Position numbers and translations under genes: made by a program | Shown here: piece after piece, positions 1-6,000 of the stretch | Layout of the letters: each line of letters begins with the position of its first letter | How positions within the stretch are numbered: position 1 is the stretch's first letter | Assembly: GCA_020216895.1 (NCBI GenBank) | Contig: JAIWOM010000039.1 | Location: forward strand, 1 to 9,724 | DNA from: Microcella sp. | Lineage (GTDB): Bacteria > Actinomycetota > Actinomycetes > Actinomycetales > Microbacteriaceae | Direction: 5' to 3' | DNA: 9,724 nucleotides | Notes under the pieces: generated by a model | Told to the model about the DNA's origin: nothing | Database searches by the model: none | What the model saw: the letters and a program-made list of their open reading frames with translations, nothing else

Positions 1-404
1 ACGCCGCCGATGTCTTGGGCGGCTTTTTCGTCGGTGCTCGTCGGCATGAGGTCGAAGATCTCGCGGATGCCCTGCGCGGGCGAGGCGATGACGTTCAGGT
101 CGCGCTGCTCCCAGCCGGCGTCCGCCAGCTCGAGGTCGAGGCTCAGCTCGGCGCTCAGGTCGGCGATCGTCACCCGGTCGGTGTCGTCGACCGGCGTCGC
201 GGCGGCGAGCTCGGCGAGGGTGGCGCGCGCGGCGTCCGCGTAGCCGGCGCGGCCCGCCGGCGAGAAGTCGGTGTACTCGTCGAGGCGCCCGGCCGCGCCG
301 ATGTAGGTCGCGGTGTCGGGGCTCAGCTCGACGAGTGTCTCGACCCATCGCTCGGCGATGGCGTCGACAGGGGTGGGCGTGCGGTCGGCAGGCGTGTGGG
401 ACAT
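1..404 (-). CDS. DUF885 family protein, 5' part only
   Basis: The reading frame opens with ATG at 404 and stays open to the left edge, so only the first 134 codons are visible and the stop lies outside the window. The start of the protein reads MSHTPADRTPTPVDAIAERW. It continues with a segment on life-long 'SPDTATYIG' lines, then the stretches GWEQRDLNVIASPAQGIREI and FDLMPTSTDEKAAQDIGG. This N-terminal pattern (helical start, then a conserved 'FDLMP' segment) resembles DUF885 proteins, which are usually about 550 residues and have no firmly assigned function; some annotations suggest a peptidase-like activity. There is no signal peptide in the visible part, so it looks cytoplasmic. The ATG lies 7 nt downstream of a TAGGCT hexamer that overlaps the polA stop codon, which favours this start and leaderless translation. 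Family assignment is by eye from the N-terminus only. Confidence 0.72.
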   Translation of the reverse strand, partial: MSHTPADRTPTPVDAIAERWVETLVELSPDTATYIGAAGRLDEYTDFSPAGRAGYADAARATLAELAAATPVDDTDRVTIADLSAELSLDLELADAGWEQRDLNVIASPAQGIREIFDLMPTSTDEKAAQDIGG

Positions 405-411
405 GCCCAGG

Positions 412-417
412 AGCCTA
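412..417 (-). promoter_or_regulatory. Putative -10 element (TAGGCT) of the DUF885 gene
   Basis: On the minus strand TAGGCT (TANNNT type) is followed by exactly 7 nt, CCTGGGC, and then the ATG of the DUF885 gene. Transcription starting about 7 nt after the hexamer would begin at the A of the start codon, giving a leaderless mRNA. The first three bases of the hexamer are the TAG stop codon of polA. I see no convincing -35 box and no Shine-Dalgarno sequence. The same hexamer and spacing occur before polA and the response regulator. Confidence 0.55.
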
Positions 418-3069
418 GTGCGCCGCCTCGTTCCAGTCGCGGCCCACGCCGACCTGCACGTCGAGCGGCACAGCGAGATCGGCCGCTTCGCCCATGCGCC
501 GCCGCACGATCGCCTCGAGGGCATCGCGCTCGCCGGGGGCGACCTCGAACACGAGCTCGTCATGGACCTGCAGCAGCAGGCGGGAGCGGAGCGCATCCCG
601 GGCGAGATCGGCCGCCACGTTGTTCATGGCCACCTTCATGATGTCCGCGGCCGAGCCCTGGATGGGCGCGTTGAGCGCCTGCCGCTCGGCGTTCTCGCGC
701 AGCACCCGGTTGGGGCTCTTCAGGTCGGGGAACGGCCGGCGGCGGCCGAAGATCGTCTCGGTGTAGCCGTCGGCCCGCGCCTGCTCGACGACGCTGCGCA
801 GGTAATCGCGCACCGCGCCGAAGCGGGCGAAGTAGTCGGCCATCAGCTGCTTGGCCTCGCCGGTGTCGATGCGCAGCTGCTTGCTGAGGCCGAAGGCGCT
901 GAGCCCGTAGGCGAGGCCGTAGCTCATGGCCTTGACCTTGGTGCGCATGTCGGCGGTCACGTCGGCCGGGTCGACCCCGAAGATGCGGGCGCCGACGAAG
1001 CGGTGCAGGTCCTCCCCCGAGCGGAACGCCTCGATGAGCCCCTCGTCGCCCGAGAGGTGCGCCATGATGCGCATCTCGATCTGCGAGTAGTCGGCGGTGA
1101 GGATGCTCTCGAAGCCCTCACCGGCGACGAAGGCTGCGCGGATCCGGTGCCCGACCTCGGTGCGCACCGGAATGTTCTGCAGGTTCGGGTCGGTCGACGA
1201 GATGCGCCCGGTCGACGTGCCGGTCTGTTCGTAGGTGGTGTGGATGCGCCCATCGGCCGCGATCGCGGTGGTCAGCGTCTCGACGATCTGCTTCAGCTTG
1301 GTCGCGTCGCGGTGCTGCAGCAGCAGGCCCAGGAAGGGGTGCGGGTGCGCCTCCTGGAGGTCCGCGAGGGCCGCGGCGTCGGTCGAGTAGCCGGTCTTCG
1401 TCGCGCGCGTCTTCGGCATGCCGAGCTCGTCGAACAGCACCTCCTGCAGCTGCTTCGGCGAGCCGAGGTTCACCTCGCGCCCGATCTCGGCGTACGCCTG
1501 CTGGGCGAGCTGCTCGGCCGTGGCCGTCAGCTCGGCACCGACGGCGTCGAGCGCCGCGCGGTCGATCGCGATGCCCGTGCGCTGCATGCCCGCGAGCACC
1601 GGCGCCGCCGGCAGCTCGATCTCGGTCAGCACCCGGGTGCCGCCCTCGGGCAGGGTTGCCCGCTGCACGCCGACGAGACGGTGCAGGAACCAGGCGACGG
1701 TCGCGGGGCTGATGGCGCTCGTATCGGGCACCAGCTGGTTCGGGTCGGGCTGCGGGATGCTCTCGCCGAGCGCGTCGTGCACGAGGTCGGCGAGGTCGTA
1801 CGACTTCGCGCCCGGGCGTGCGAGCCACGCGGCCAGGCGGGAATCCCACACCACCCCGTTCAGGGCGATGTCGAGGCCGGCGAGCACGCCCGCGGCCGTC
1901 TTGACGTCGGCGAGCAGCTTAGGGGCGTCCGAGGCGAGCCACGCCTCGAGAGCGGCGTAGTCGGGCCGGTGCGCGGCCCAGTTGACCTGCACGCTCTCGG
2001 TCGCGGTGGCGAGCCCGAAGGCGGCGAGGTCGCCGTGGGGGGCATCCACGATCACGGCGACCTCGTGACCCGCCGTCGAGGCCAGCCAGGTCGCGAGCTC
2101 CTCGTCGACGAGGGTGCGCACGGCGGGCAGGTCGGTGCGCGGAGCCGCGTCGGCGGGCTCGCCCATGTCGGCGCCCTCCGCCTCGGCGATCTTCAGCACC
2201 CGCTCGGTGAGCGTGCGGAACTGGAGGCGTTCGAACACTTCGCGCACGGCGGGCACGTCCATCGGCCGCCGGTCGAGGTCGTGCGGGCGCAGCGGCAACT
2301 CGACATCGGTGACCAGGCGGTTGAGGCGGCGGTTGCGCTCGGCGCGGTCGCGCTGGTCGCGGAGGTTCTGCCCGACGACGCCGCCGATCTCGTCGATGTG
2401 GGCGAAGATGCCCTCGAGCGAGCCGTACTGGGTGATCCACTTGACGGCCGTCTTCTCGCCGACCTTGTCGATGCCGGGCAGGTTGTCGCTCGTCTCGCCG
2501 ACGAGCGCGGCGATCTCGGGGTACTGCTCGGGGTTGATGCCGTAGCGCTCGCGCACCGCGTCGGGGTCGTAGCGCTTCAGCTCGGCGACCCCGCGCGCGC
2601 TCGGGTACAGCAGGGTCACGTCGTCGGTGACGAGCTGGATCGTGTCGCGGTCGCCCGACACCACCAGCACCCGGAAGCCGTCGGCCGCCGCCTGCGTCGC
2701 GAGGGTGGCGAGGATGTCGTCGGCCTCGAAATCCTCCTTCGTGATCGTGGGGATGCTCATGGCCGCGAGGGCCTCCTGCAGTAGCGGCACCTGCCCCATG
2801 AACTCGGGCGGCGTCTCGCCGCGGGTGCCCTTGTACTCGGGGTACTCGCGCGTGCGGAAGGAGTACCGCGAGATGTCGAACGCGACGCCCAGGTGGCTCG
2901 GCTTCTCCTTCGCGAGGAGGCTCAGCAGCATCGACAGGAAGCCGTGGATGGCGTTCGTGTGCTGCCCGTCGCGGGTCACGAAACTGTCGACCGGGAGCGC
3001 GTAGAACGCTCGGAAGGCCAGCGAATGGCCGTCGATGAGCAGAAGGGTAGGCTTTGCGGAGTCCGACAC
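415..3069 (-). CDS. polA: DNA polymerase I (5' nuclease and polymerase, proofreading site degenerate)
   Basis: Family A polymerase of 884 residues that fills gaps in excision repair and removes Okazaki primers. The N-terminal 5' nuclease domain (about 1-300) keeps its metal-binding acids: D13, D65, E115/D117/D118 in FEADD, D140/D142 in SGDRD and D195 in GETSDN. The 3'-5' exonuclease-like domain (about 315-490) lacks the DxE signature: the matching stretch reads VDAPHG near 342-346, and the later Asp positions are also lost, so proofreading is probably absent. Polymerase motifs are intact: motif A LTADYSQIE (D660), motif B with R709, K713 and Y717 followed by YG, and motif C QVHDEL (H836-D837). 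Y717 stands where E. coli has F762. The GTG at 3069 was chosen because homologues begin just before the LLLIDGHSLAFRAF segment and because TAGGCT lies 7 nt upstream; the open frame extends to 3312 but runs into the opposing thioesterase gene. Stop is TAG. Confidence 0.98.
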   Translation of the reverse strand: MSDSAKPTLLLIDGHSLAFRAFYALPVDSFVTRDGQHTNAIHGFLSMLLSLLAKEKPSHLGVAFDISRYSFRTREYPEYKGTRGETPPEFMGQVPLLQEALAAMSIPTITKEDFEADDILATLATQAAADGFRVLVVSGDRDTIQLVTDDVTLLYPSARGVAELKRYDPDAVRERYGINPEQYPEIAALVGETSDNLPGIDKVGEKTAVKWITQYGSLEGIFAHIDEIGGVVGQNLRDQRDRAERNRRLNRLVTDVELPLRPHDLDRRPMDVPAVREVFERLQFRTLTERVLKIAEAEGADMGEPADAAPRTDLPAVRTLVDEELATWLASTAGHEVAVIVDAPHGDLAAFGLATATESVQVNWAAHRPDYAALEAWLASDAPKLLADVKTAAGVLAGLDIALNGVVWDSRLAAWLARPGAKSYDLADLVHDALGESIPQPDPNQLVPDTSAISPATVAWFLHRLVGVQRATLPEGGTRVLTEIELPAAPVLAGMQRTGIAIDRAALDAVGAELTATAEQLAQQAYAEIGREVNLGSPKQLQEVLFDELGMPKTRATKTGYSTDAAALADLQEAHPHPFLGLLLQHRDATKLKQIVETLTTAIAADGRIHTTYEQTGTSTGRISSTDPNLQNIPVRTEVGHRIRAAFVAGEGFESILTADYSQIEMRIMAHLSGDEGLIEAFRSGEDLHRFVGARIFGVDPADVTADMRTKVKAMSYGLAYGLSAFGLSKQLRIDTGEAKQLMADYFARFGAVRDYLRSVVEQARADGYTETIFGRRRPFPDLKSPNRVLRENAERQALNAPIQGSAADIMKVAMNNVAADLARDALRSRLLLQVHDELVFEVAPGERDALEAIVRRRMGEAADLAVPLDVQVGVGRDWNEAAH

Positions 3070-3076
3070 GTCGGCC

Positions 3077-3082
3077 AGCCTA
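3077..3082 (-). promoter_or_regulatory. Putative -10 element (TAGGCT) of polA
   Basis: On the minus strand TAGGCT is followed by 7 nt, GGCCGAC, and then the GTG start of polA at 3069. This spacing would place the transcription start on the first base of the start codon. A weak GAGTAGG-like stretch overlaps it and could be read as a poor ribosome site, but it is far from consensus. No clear -35 hexamer is visible; TCGAGA at 3102-3107 is the nearest candidate with a 19-nt spacer. Confidence 0.55.
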
Positions 3083-3145
3083 CTCAGGCTCTCCGACCCG
3101 ATCTCGAGACCGGTGCCGAGCCTCGTGCCCGGCGGACGGTCGCCC

Positions 3146-3150
3146 GGAGG
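3146..3150 (+). promoter_or_regulatory. Ribosome binding site of the thioesterase gene
   Basis: GGAGG followed by the 4-nt spacer CCGC and then ATG at 3155. It decides between this ATG and the in-frame GTG at 3125, which has no such sequence in front of it. This gene therefore looks leadered, unlike polA on the other side of the shared upstream region. Confidence 0.6.
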
Positions 3151-3154
3151 CCGC

Positions 3155-3580
3155 ATGACCATCCTGCCCCCCGACCTCGACCCCGAGCTCGTCGAGCGGC
3201 TCGTCGGAACCGGTGGCGGCGCGCTCACCCGAAAGATGGGCATCGAGTTCCTCGAACTGTCGGCCGAGCGCAGCGTCGCCACCATGCCGGTCGAGGGCAA
3301 CACGCAGGTCATAGGCCTGCTGCACGGCGGCGCGCACGTGGTGCTCGGCGAGAGCCTCGGCTCGATCTCCTCCGCGATCCATGCGGGGCCCGGGCGCTAC
3401 GCCGTCGGCATCGAGATCAACGCGACCCACAGCCGGTCGATCACCTCCGGGCTCGTCACCGGCACGTGCACTGCCCTCGTCCTCGGCCGCACGCTGTGCA
3501 CGCACGAGATCGTCATGACCGATGAGGAGGGGCGCCGCCTCTCGACGGTGCGCATGACGAACATGCTCCGCGACCGCTGA
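3155..3580 (+). CDS. PaaI-family hotdog-fold acyl-CoA thioesterase (MenI/YdiI-like)
   Basis: A 141-residue single-domain hotdog protein, the usual length for the family, which hydrolyses acyl- or aroyl-CoA thioesters in the cytoplasm. Visible signatures are LLHGG (55-59), the following helix with the likely catalytic Glu66 in VVLGESLGS, and GIEINATHSRS (85-95), which resembles the 'EINANH' block of E. coli YdiI/EntH. Those relatives act on 1,4-dihydroxy-2-naphthoyl-CoA (menaquinone synthesis) or rescue the enterobactin synthase. The exact substrate here cannot be told from sequence, so no symbol is given. It is the only protein gene on the plus strand, divergent from polA with an 85-bp shared upstream region and convergent with the response regulator. 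ATG at 3155 is supported by GGAGG at 3146-3150. The upstream part of the open frame (from 3035) overlaps polA and is not needed by the family. No signal peptide or membrane segment is present. Confidence 0.9.
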   Translation: MTILPPDLDPELVERLVGTGGGALTRKMGIEFLELSAERSVATMPVEGNTQVIGLLHGGAHVVLGESLGSISSAIHAGPGRYAVGIEINATHSRSITSGLVTGTCTALVLGRTLCTHEIVMTDEEGRRLSTVRMTNMLRDR

Positions 3581-3594
3581 CGACGCCGACGGAT

Positions 3595-3619
3595 GCGGGC
3601 GCCGACTGGGCGTGCCCGC
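3595..3619. terminator. Weak hairpin between convergent genes, possible terminator
   Basis: Arms 3595-3602 (GCGGGCGC) and 3612-3619 (GTGCCCGC) can pair over 8 bp with one G-T wobble around a 9-nt loop. It lies in the 42-bp gap between the stop codons of the plus-strand thioesterase (3580) and the minus-strand response regulator (3623), where a shared terminator would be expected. It has no T-run on either side, so in this GC-rich setting the hairpin may be chance. Confidence 0.3.
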
Positions 3620-3622
3620 GGG

Positions 3623-4282
3623 CTACTCGACGGCGTCGGTCGCCGCGTCGGCCGACGAGCCGGACTTCTTCGGCGCGTCCTTCTTCGGCCCCAGCTGCTC
3701 GATGATCGCCTGCGCCACGGCCTGCATGGTCGTGCGGCGGTCCATGGACGCCTTCTGGATCCAGCGGAACGCCTCCGGCTCGGTGAGGCCCATGCGCTCG
3801 TTGAGCAGGCCCTTCGCGCGGTCGACGAGCTTGCGCGTCTCGAAGCGCTCGACGAGGTCGGCGACCTCGGCCTCGAGGGTGACGATCTGCTGGTAGCGGC
3901 TGAGGGCGACCTCGATCGCGGGCAGCAGGTCGTTCGGGGTGAACGGCTTGACGACGTAGGCGAGGGCACCGGCCTCGACCGCCTGCTCGACGAGCTCCTT
4001 CTGGCTGAACGCGGTCAGGAGCACGACGGGGGCGATGTGGTTCTCGGAGAGGCGCTTCGCGGCCTCGATGCCGTCGAGCTTCGGCATGCGGATATCCATG
4101 ACGACGAGGTCGGGCCGCAGCTCGGTCGCCAGAGCGACCGCGGTCTCCCCGTCGCCGGCCTCCCCCACGACGTCGAAGCCGTTGTCGCGGAGGATCTCCA
4201 CGATGTCCATGCGGATGAGGGATTCGTCCTCTGCAACGACGACACGACGCGGGGCGGTGGCGGTCTGGTCCTGGTCACTCAC
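3623..4282 (-). CDS. pdtaR: ANTAR-domain response regulator, PdtaR-like
   Basis: A 219-residue two-domain regulator. Residues 12-128 form a receiver domain with the acidic pair E19/D20, phospho-acceptor D63 in VVMD, T90 in LLTAF and K112 in VVKPF, all the residues needed for phosphorylation. Residues about 137-196 form an ANTAR RNA-binding domain (a coiled-coil start, then the RAKGLL and TEPEAF..IQKASMDRRTTM blocks). ANTAR proteins act as transcription antiterminators by binding paired RNA hairpins. In mycobacteria the orthologue PdtaR (Rv1626) is phosphorylated by the sensor kinase PdtaS; no kinase gene is visible here. The tail from about 198 is Lys/Ala/Ser-rich and probably disordered. Start is GTG at 4282 (no upstream in-frame alternative fits the family), 7 nt after TAGGCT. 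The gene is convergent with the thioesterase and divergent from tRNA-Leu, so it is likely monocistronic. The symbol is by similarity to the mycobacterial protein. Confidence 0.95.
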   Translation of the reverse strand: MSDQDQTATAPRRVVVAEDESLIRMDIVEILRDNGFDVVGEAGDGETAVALATELRPDLVVMDIRMPKLDGIEAAKRLSENHIAPVVLLTAFSQKELVEQAVEAGALAYVVKPFTPNDLLPAIEVALSRYQQIVTLEAEVADLVERFETRKLVDRAKGLLNERMGLTEPEAFRWIQKASMDRRTTMQAVAQAIIEQLGPKKDAPKKSGSSADAATDAVE

Positions 4283-4289
4283 GGCGAAA

Positions 4290-4295
4290 AGCCTA
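4290..4295 (-). promoter_or_regulatory. Putative -10 element (TAGGCT) of the response regulator gene
   Basis: On the minus strand TAGGCT is followed by 7 nt, TTTCGCC, and then the GTG start at 4282. No Shine-Dalgarno sequence is present, in line with a leaderless transcript. The element overlaps TACGGT (4294-4299) on the plus strand, a possible -10 box for the divergent tRNA gene. No good -35 hexamer is visible at 17-18 nt. Confidence 0.55.
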
Positions 4296-4304
4296 CGGTA
4301 TCGT
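4294..4304 (+). promoter_or_regulatory. Possible -10 region of the tRNA-Leu promoter
   Basis: Two overlapping TANNNT hexamers, TACGGT (4294-4299) and TATCGT (4299-4304), lie 27-37 nt before the 5' end of the tRNA, in the only 48-bp space available for its promoter unless it reaches into the regulator's coding region. CTGGTC at 4271-4276 could be a poor -35 box at 17 nt from the first hexamer. This is inferred from position and loose consensus only. Confidence 0.3.
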
Positions 4305-4330
4305 CATGGCCCAGGGCCTCGACGGCCCGG

Positions 4331-4413
4331 GCCGGCTTGGCGGAATGGTAGACGCGGCGCACTCAAAATGCGTTGTCCGAGAGGACGTGTGGGTTCGAGC
4401 CCCACAGCCGGTA
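4331..4413 (+). tRNA. tRNA-Leu (anticodon CAA)
   Basis: A class II tRNA of 83 nt that reads UUG. The acceptor stem pairs GCCGGCT (4331-4337) with AGCCGGT (4406-4412), with a G-U at the first pair, and the discriminator is A4413. D arm: GCG (4340-4342) with CGC (4353-4355) around a loop containing GG. Anticodon stem: GCGCA (4357-4361) with TGCGT (4369-4373), loop CTCAAAA, anticodon CAA at 4364-4366. The long variable arm GTCC-GAGA-GGAC confirms the class. T arm: GTGGG/CCCAC around TTCGAGC. CCA is not encoded (CAG follows), so it must be added after transcription. It is divergent from the response regulator and convergent with pyk. Its last 13 nt plus one flanking base are repeated at 4479-4492. 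Confidence 0.97.
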
Positions 4414-4492
4414 CAGAATCCTCTACCCCTGAGCCCGGCTTCGACCGAGCTGCCCCCAGCGCGATGCGATGCATCGCGCCCACAGCCGGTAC
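4401..4492 (+). repeat. 14-bp direct repeat of the tRNA-Leu 3' end
   Basis: CCCACAGCCGGTAC occurs at 4401-4414 (T-stem 3' strand, acceptor 3' strand and discriminator of the tRNA) and again, without mismatch, at 4479-4492. The copies are 78 bp apart. Nothing in the 64 bp between them codes for protein. Upstream of the second copy, CCCGGCT (4434-4440) could pair with AGCCGGT (4484-4490) at six of seven positions, so the segment could also be a badly decayed tRNA copy. Duplication of a tRNA 3' end is what integrases that use tRNA genes leave behind. Confidence 0.8.
4459..4479. other. Short stem-loop downstream of tRNA-Leu
   Basis: GCGCGATG (4459-4466) pairs perfectly with CATCGCGC (4472-4479) around the 5-nt loop CGATG. 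An alternative 12-bp palindrome, GCGATGCATCGC (4466-4477), overlaps it, so the two structures exclude each other. There is no T-run, so it is not a typical terminator; it might affect 3' processing of the tRNA precursor. Role unknown. Confidence 0.4.
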
Positions 4493-4493
4493 G

Positions 4494-4527
4494 CGAAAGG
4501 CCGTTCCCCGGGGGGAACGGCCTTTCG
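4494..4527. terminator. Bidirectional terminator between tRNA-Leu and pyk
   Basis: A perfect inverted repeat with 16-bp arms, CGAAAGGCCGTTCCCC and GGGGAACGGCCTTTCG, separated by only GG (so the real loop opens a few G-C pairs). It lies 12 nt beyond the pyk stop on the minus strand and 80 nt beyond the tRNA on the plus strand, and can serve both. The arms begin with AAAGG and end with CCTTT, so a short T-rich part is inside the stem; no extended U-tract follows on either strand, as is common in actinobacteria. Confidence 0.85.
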
Positions 4528-4539
4528 AGCATCCGGTGA

Positions 4540-5997
4540 TCAGTCGGCGGACTCGCCGCTCTGCCAGACGGGCGCGACGGCGTTAATGGCGTCGCCCACG
4601 ACGTGCACGCGCAGGTCGTTGGTCGACCCCGGGATTCCGGGAGGCGAGCCCGAGATCACGACGACCTTGTCGCCGATGTCGGCCAGGCCCTCACGCAGCA
4701 GCACCTCGTCGACCTGGCGGTACATCGCGTCGGTGTGGGTGACGCGCTCGACGAGGAACGACTCGATGCCCCAGGTCAGCGACATGCGGCGCTGGATGCT
4801 CTCCAGCGGCGTGAACGCCTTCATCGGGATGCGGAACCGCAGCCGCGACATGCGGCGGGCCGAGTCGCCCGACTCGGTGAACACGCAGACGTACTTCGCG
4901 TCGACGAAGTCGGCGACCTCGGCCGCCGCCAGCGTGATCGCGCCGCCCTGGGTGCGCGGCTTGGTGCCGAGCGGCGGGATGCGCTCGAGCCCGTGCTCCT
5001 CGGTGGAGGCGACGATGCGCGCCATCGTCGAGACCGTGATGACGGGGAACTCCCCCACGCTGGTCTCGCCGCTGAGCATCACGGCGTCCGCGCCGTCGAG
5101 CACCGCGTTGGCGACATCCGAGGTCTCGGCGCGGGTCGGGATCGGGTTGCTGATCATCGACTCGAGCATCTGCGTGGCGACGATCACCGGCTTGGCCATG
5201 CGGCGCGCCAGCTCGACCGCCCGCTTCTGCACGATCGGCACCGCCTCGAGGGGCAGCTCGACGCCGAGGTCGCCACGGGCGACCATGATGCCGTCGAAGG
5301 CGTCGACGATCTCCTCGAGAGCATCCACCGCCTGCGGCTTCTCGATCTTCGCGATGACCGGCACGAAGCGATTCTCTTCGCGCATGATCGCGTGCACGCG
5401 GTTGACGTCGGAGGCATTGCGCACGAACGACAGAGCGATGTAGTCGGCGCCGAGCTTGAGGCCCCAGCGCAGGTCGTCCTCGTCCTTCTCCGACAGCGCG
5501 GGGACGTTGACCGCCACGCCGGGGAGGTTGATGCCCTTGTTGTTCGACACCGGTCCGGCGACGATGACCTCGGTCCGCACCCGCACGCCGTCGGTGTCGA
5601 GCACCTTGACCTTGACCTTGCCGTCGTCGATCAGCAGGAAATCGCCCGGCTTCACATCGGACGGCAGGCCCTTGAAGGTGGTCCCGCACAGCTCCTTGGT
5701 GCCGAGCACTTCCTCGGTCGTGATCGTGAATATGTCGCCCTCGGCGAGCTCGTGCGGGCCGTCCGCGAACTTGCCCAGCCGGATCTTCGGGCCCTGCAGG
5801 TCGACCAGCACCGCGACCGGGCGGCCGGCGTCGGCGGCGGCCTGCCGCACGTTGCGGTAGACCTCCTCGTGCACCTCGTAGCTGCCGTGGCTGAGGTTCA
5901 TGCGGGCGACGTTCACGCCCGCCTCGATGATGGCCCGGATGTTCTCGTAGCTGGATGTCGCCGGCCCGAGGGTGGCGACGATCTTCGCGCGTCTCAT
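4540..5997 (-). CDS. pyk: Pyruvate kinase
   Basis: A 485-residue cytoplasmic enzyme that transfers phosphate from phosphoenolpyruvate to ADP to give pyruvate and ATP, the last step of glycolysis. Length and domain order match bacterial pyruvate kinases: barrel (1-70 and about 170-340), inserted B domain (about 71-165) and C-terminal domain (about 350-485). Active-site elements are complete: R32, N34, S36 in RMNLSHG, D66 and K71/R73 in VDLQGPKIR, K217 and E219 in AKIEK, the MVARGDLGVE block (238-247) with D243, and T275 in VATQMLES. ATG at 5997 has AAGGAA at 6001-6006 upstream with short spacing, and the protein begins directly with MRRAKIVATLGP as in homologues. It lies 88 bp downstream of gltD on the same strand, so read-through from gltBD is possible unless the C-rich gap terminates it. 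A strong hairpin follows the TGA stop. Confidence 0.98.
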   Translation of the reverse strand: MRRAKIVATLGPATSSYENIRAIIEAGVNVARMNLSHGSYEVHEEVYRNVRQAAADAGRPVAVLVDLQGPKIRLGKFADGPHELAEGDIFTITTEEVLGTKELCGTTFKGLPSDVKPGDFLLIDDGKVKVKVLDTDGVRVRTEVIVAGPVSNNKGINLPGVAVNVPALSEKDEDDLRWGLKLGADYIALSFVRNASDVNRVHAIMREENRFVPVIAKIEKPQAVDALEEIVDAFDGIMVARGDLGVELPLEAVPIVQKRAVELARRMAKPVIVATQMLESMISNPIPTRAETSDVANAVLDGADAVMLSGETSVGEFPVITVSTMARIVASTEEHGLERIPPLGTKPRTQGGAITLAAAEVADFVDAKYVCVFTESGDSARRMSRLRFRIPMKAFTPLESIQRRMSLTWGIESFLVERVTHTDAMYRQVDEVLLREGLADIGDKVVVISGSPPGIPGSTNDLRVHVVGDAINAVAPVWQSGESAD

Positions 5998-6000
5998 GGG

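Noticed and set aside
313..2784. An 823-codon open frame on the plus strand
   Set aside because: It is antisense to polA, has a repetitive R/G/A/V/H-rich composition and no domain signature. Codon bias in GC-rich genes leaves such antisense frames open by chance.
3102..3109. Palindrome TCTCGAGA between polA and the thioesterase gene
   Set aside because: Considered as an operator, but 8 bp is expected by chance at this length and composition, and it does not match the actinobacterial SOS box.
3070..3312. N-terminal extension of polA by 81 residues
   Set aside because: It would overlap the thioesterase coding region and adds Ser/Arg/Pro-rich sequence absent from Pol I proteins; GTG at 3069 fits the family and the promoter box.
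4414..4493. A second, intact tRNA gene after tRNA-Leu
   Set aside because: Only acceptor-like ends are present, about 57 nt apart; no anticodon, D or T arms can be folded, so it is at most a remnant.
4459..4527. Two successive hairpins as an ANTAR antitermination target
   Set aside because: Known targets have paired stems with six-nucleotide loops; these have a 5-nt loop and practically no loop, and they lie downstream of genes and not in a leader.
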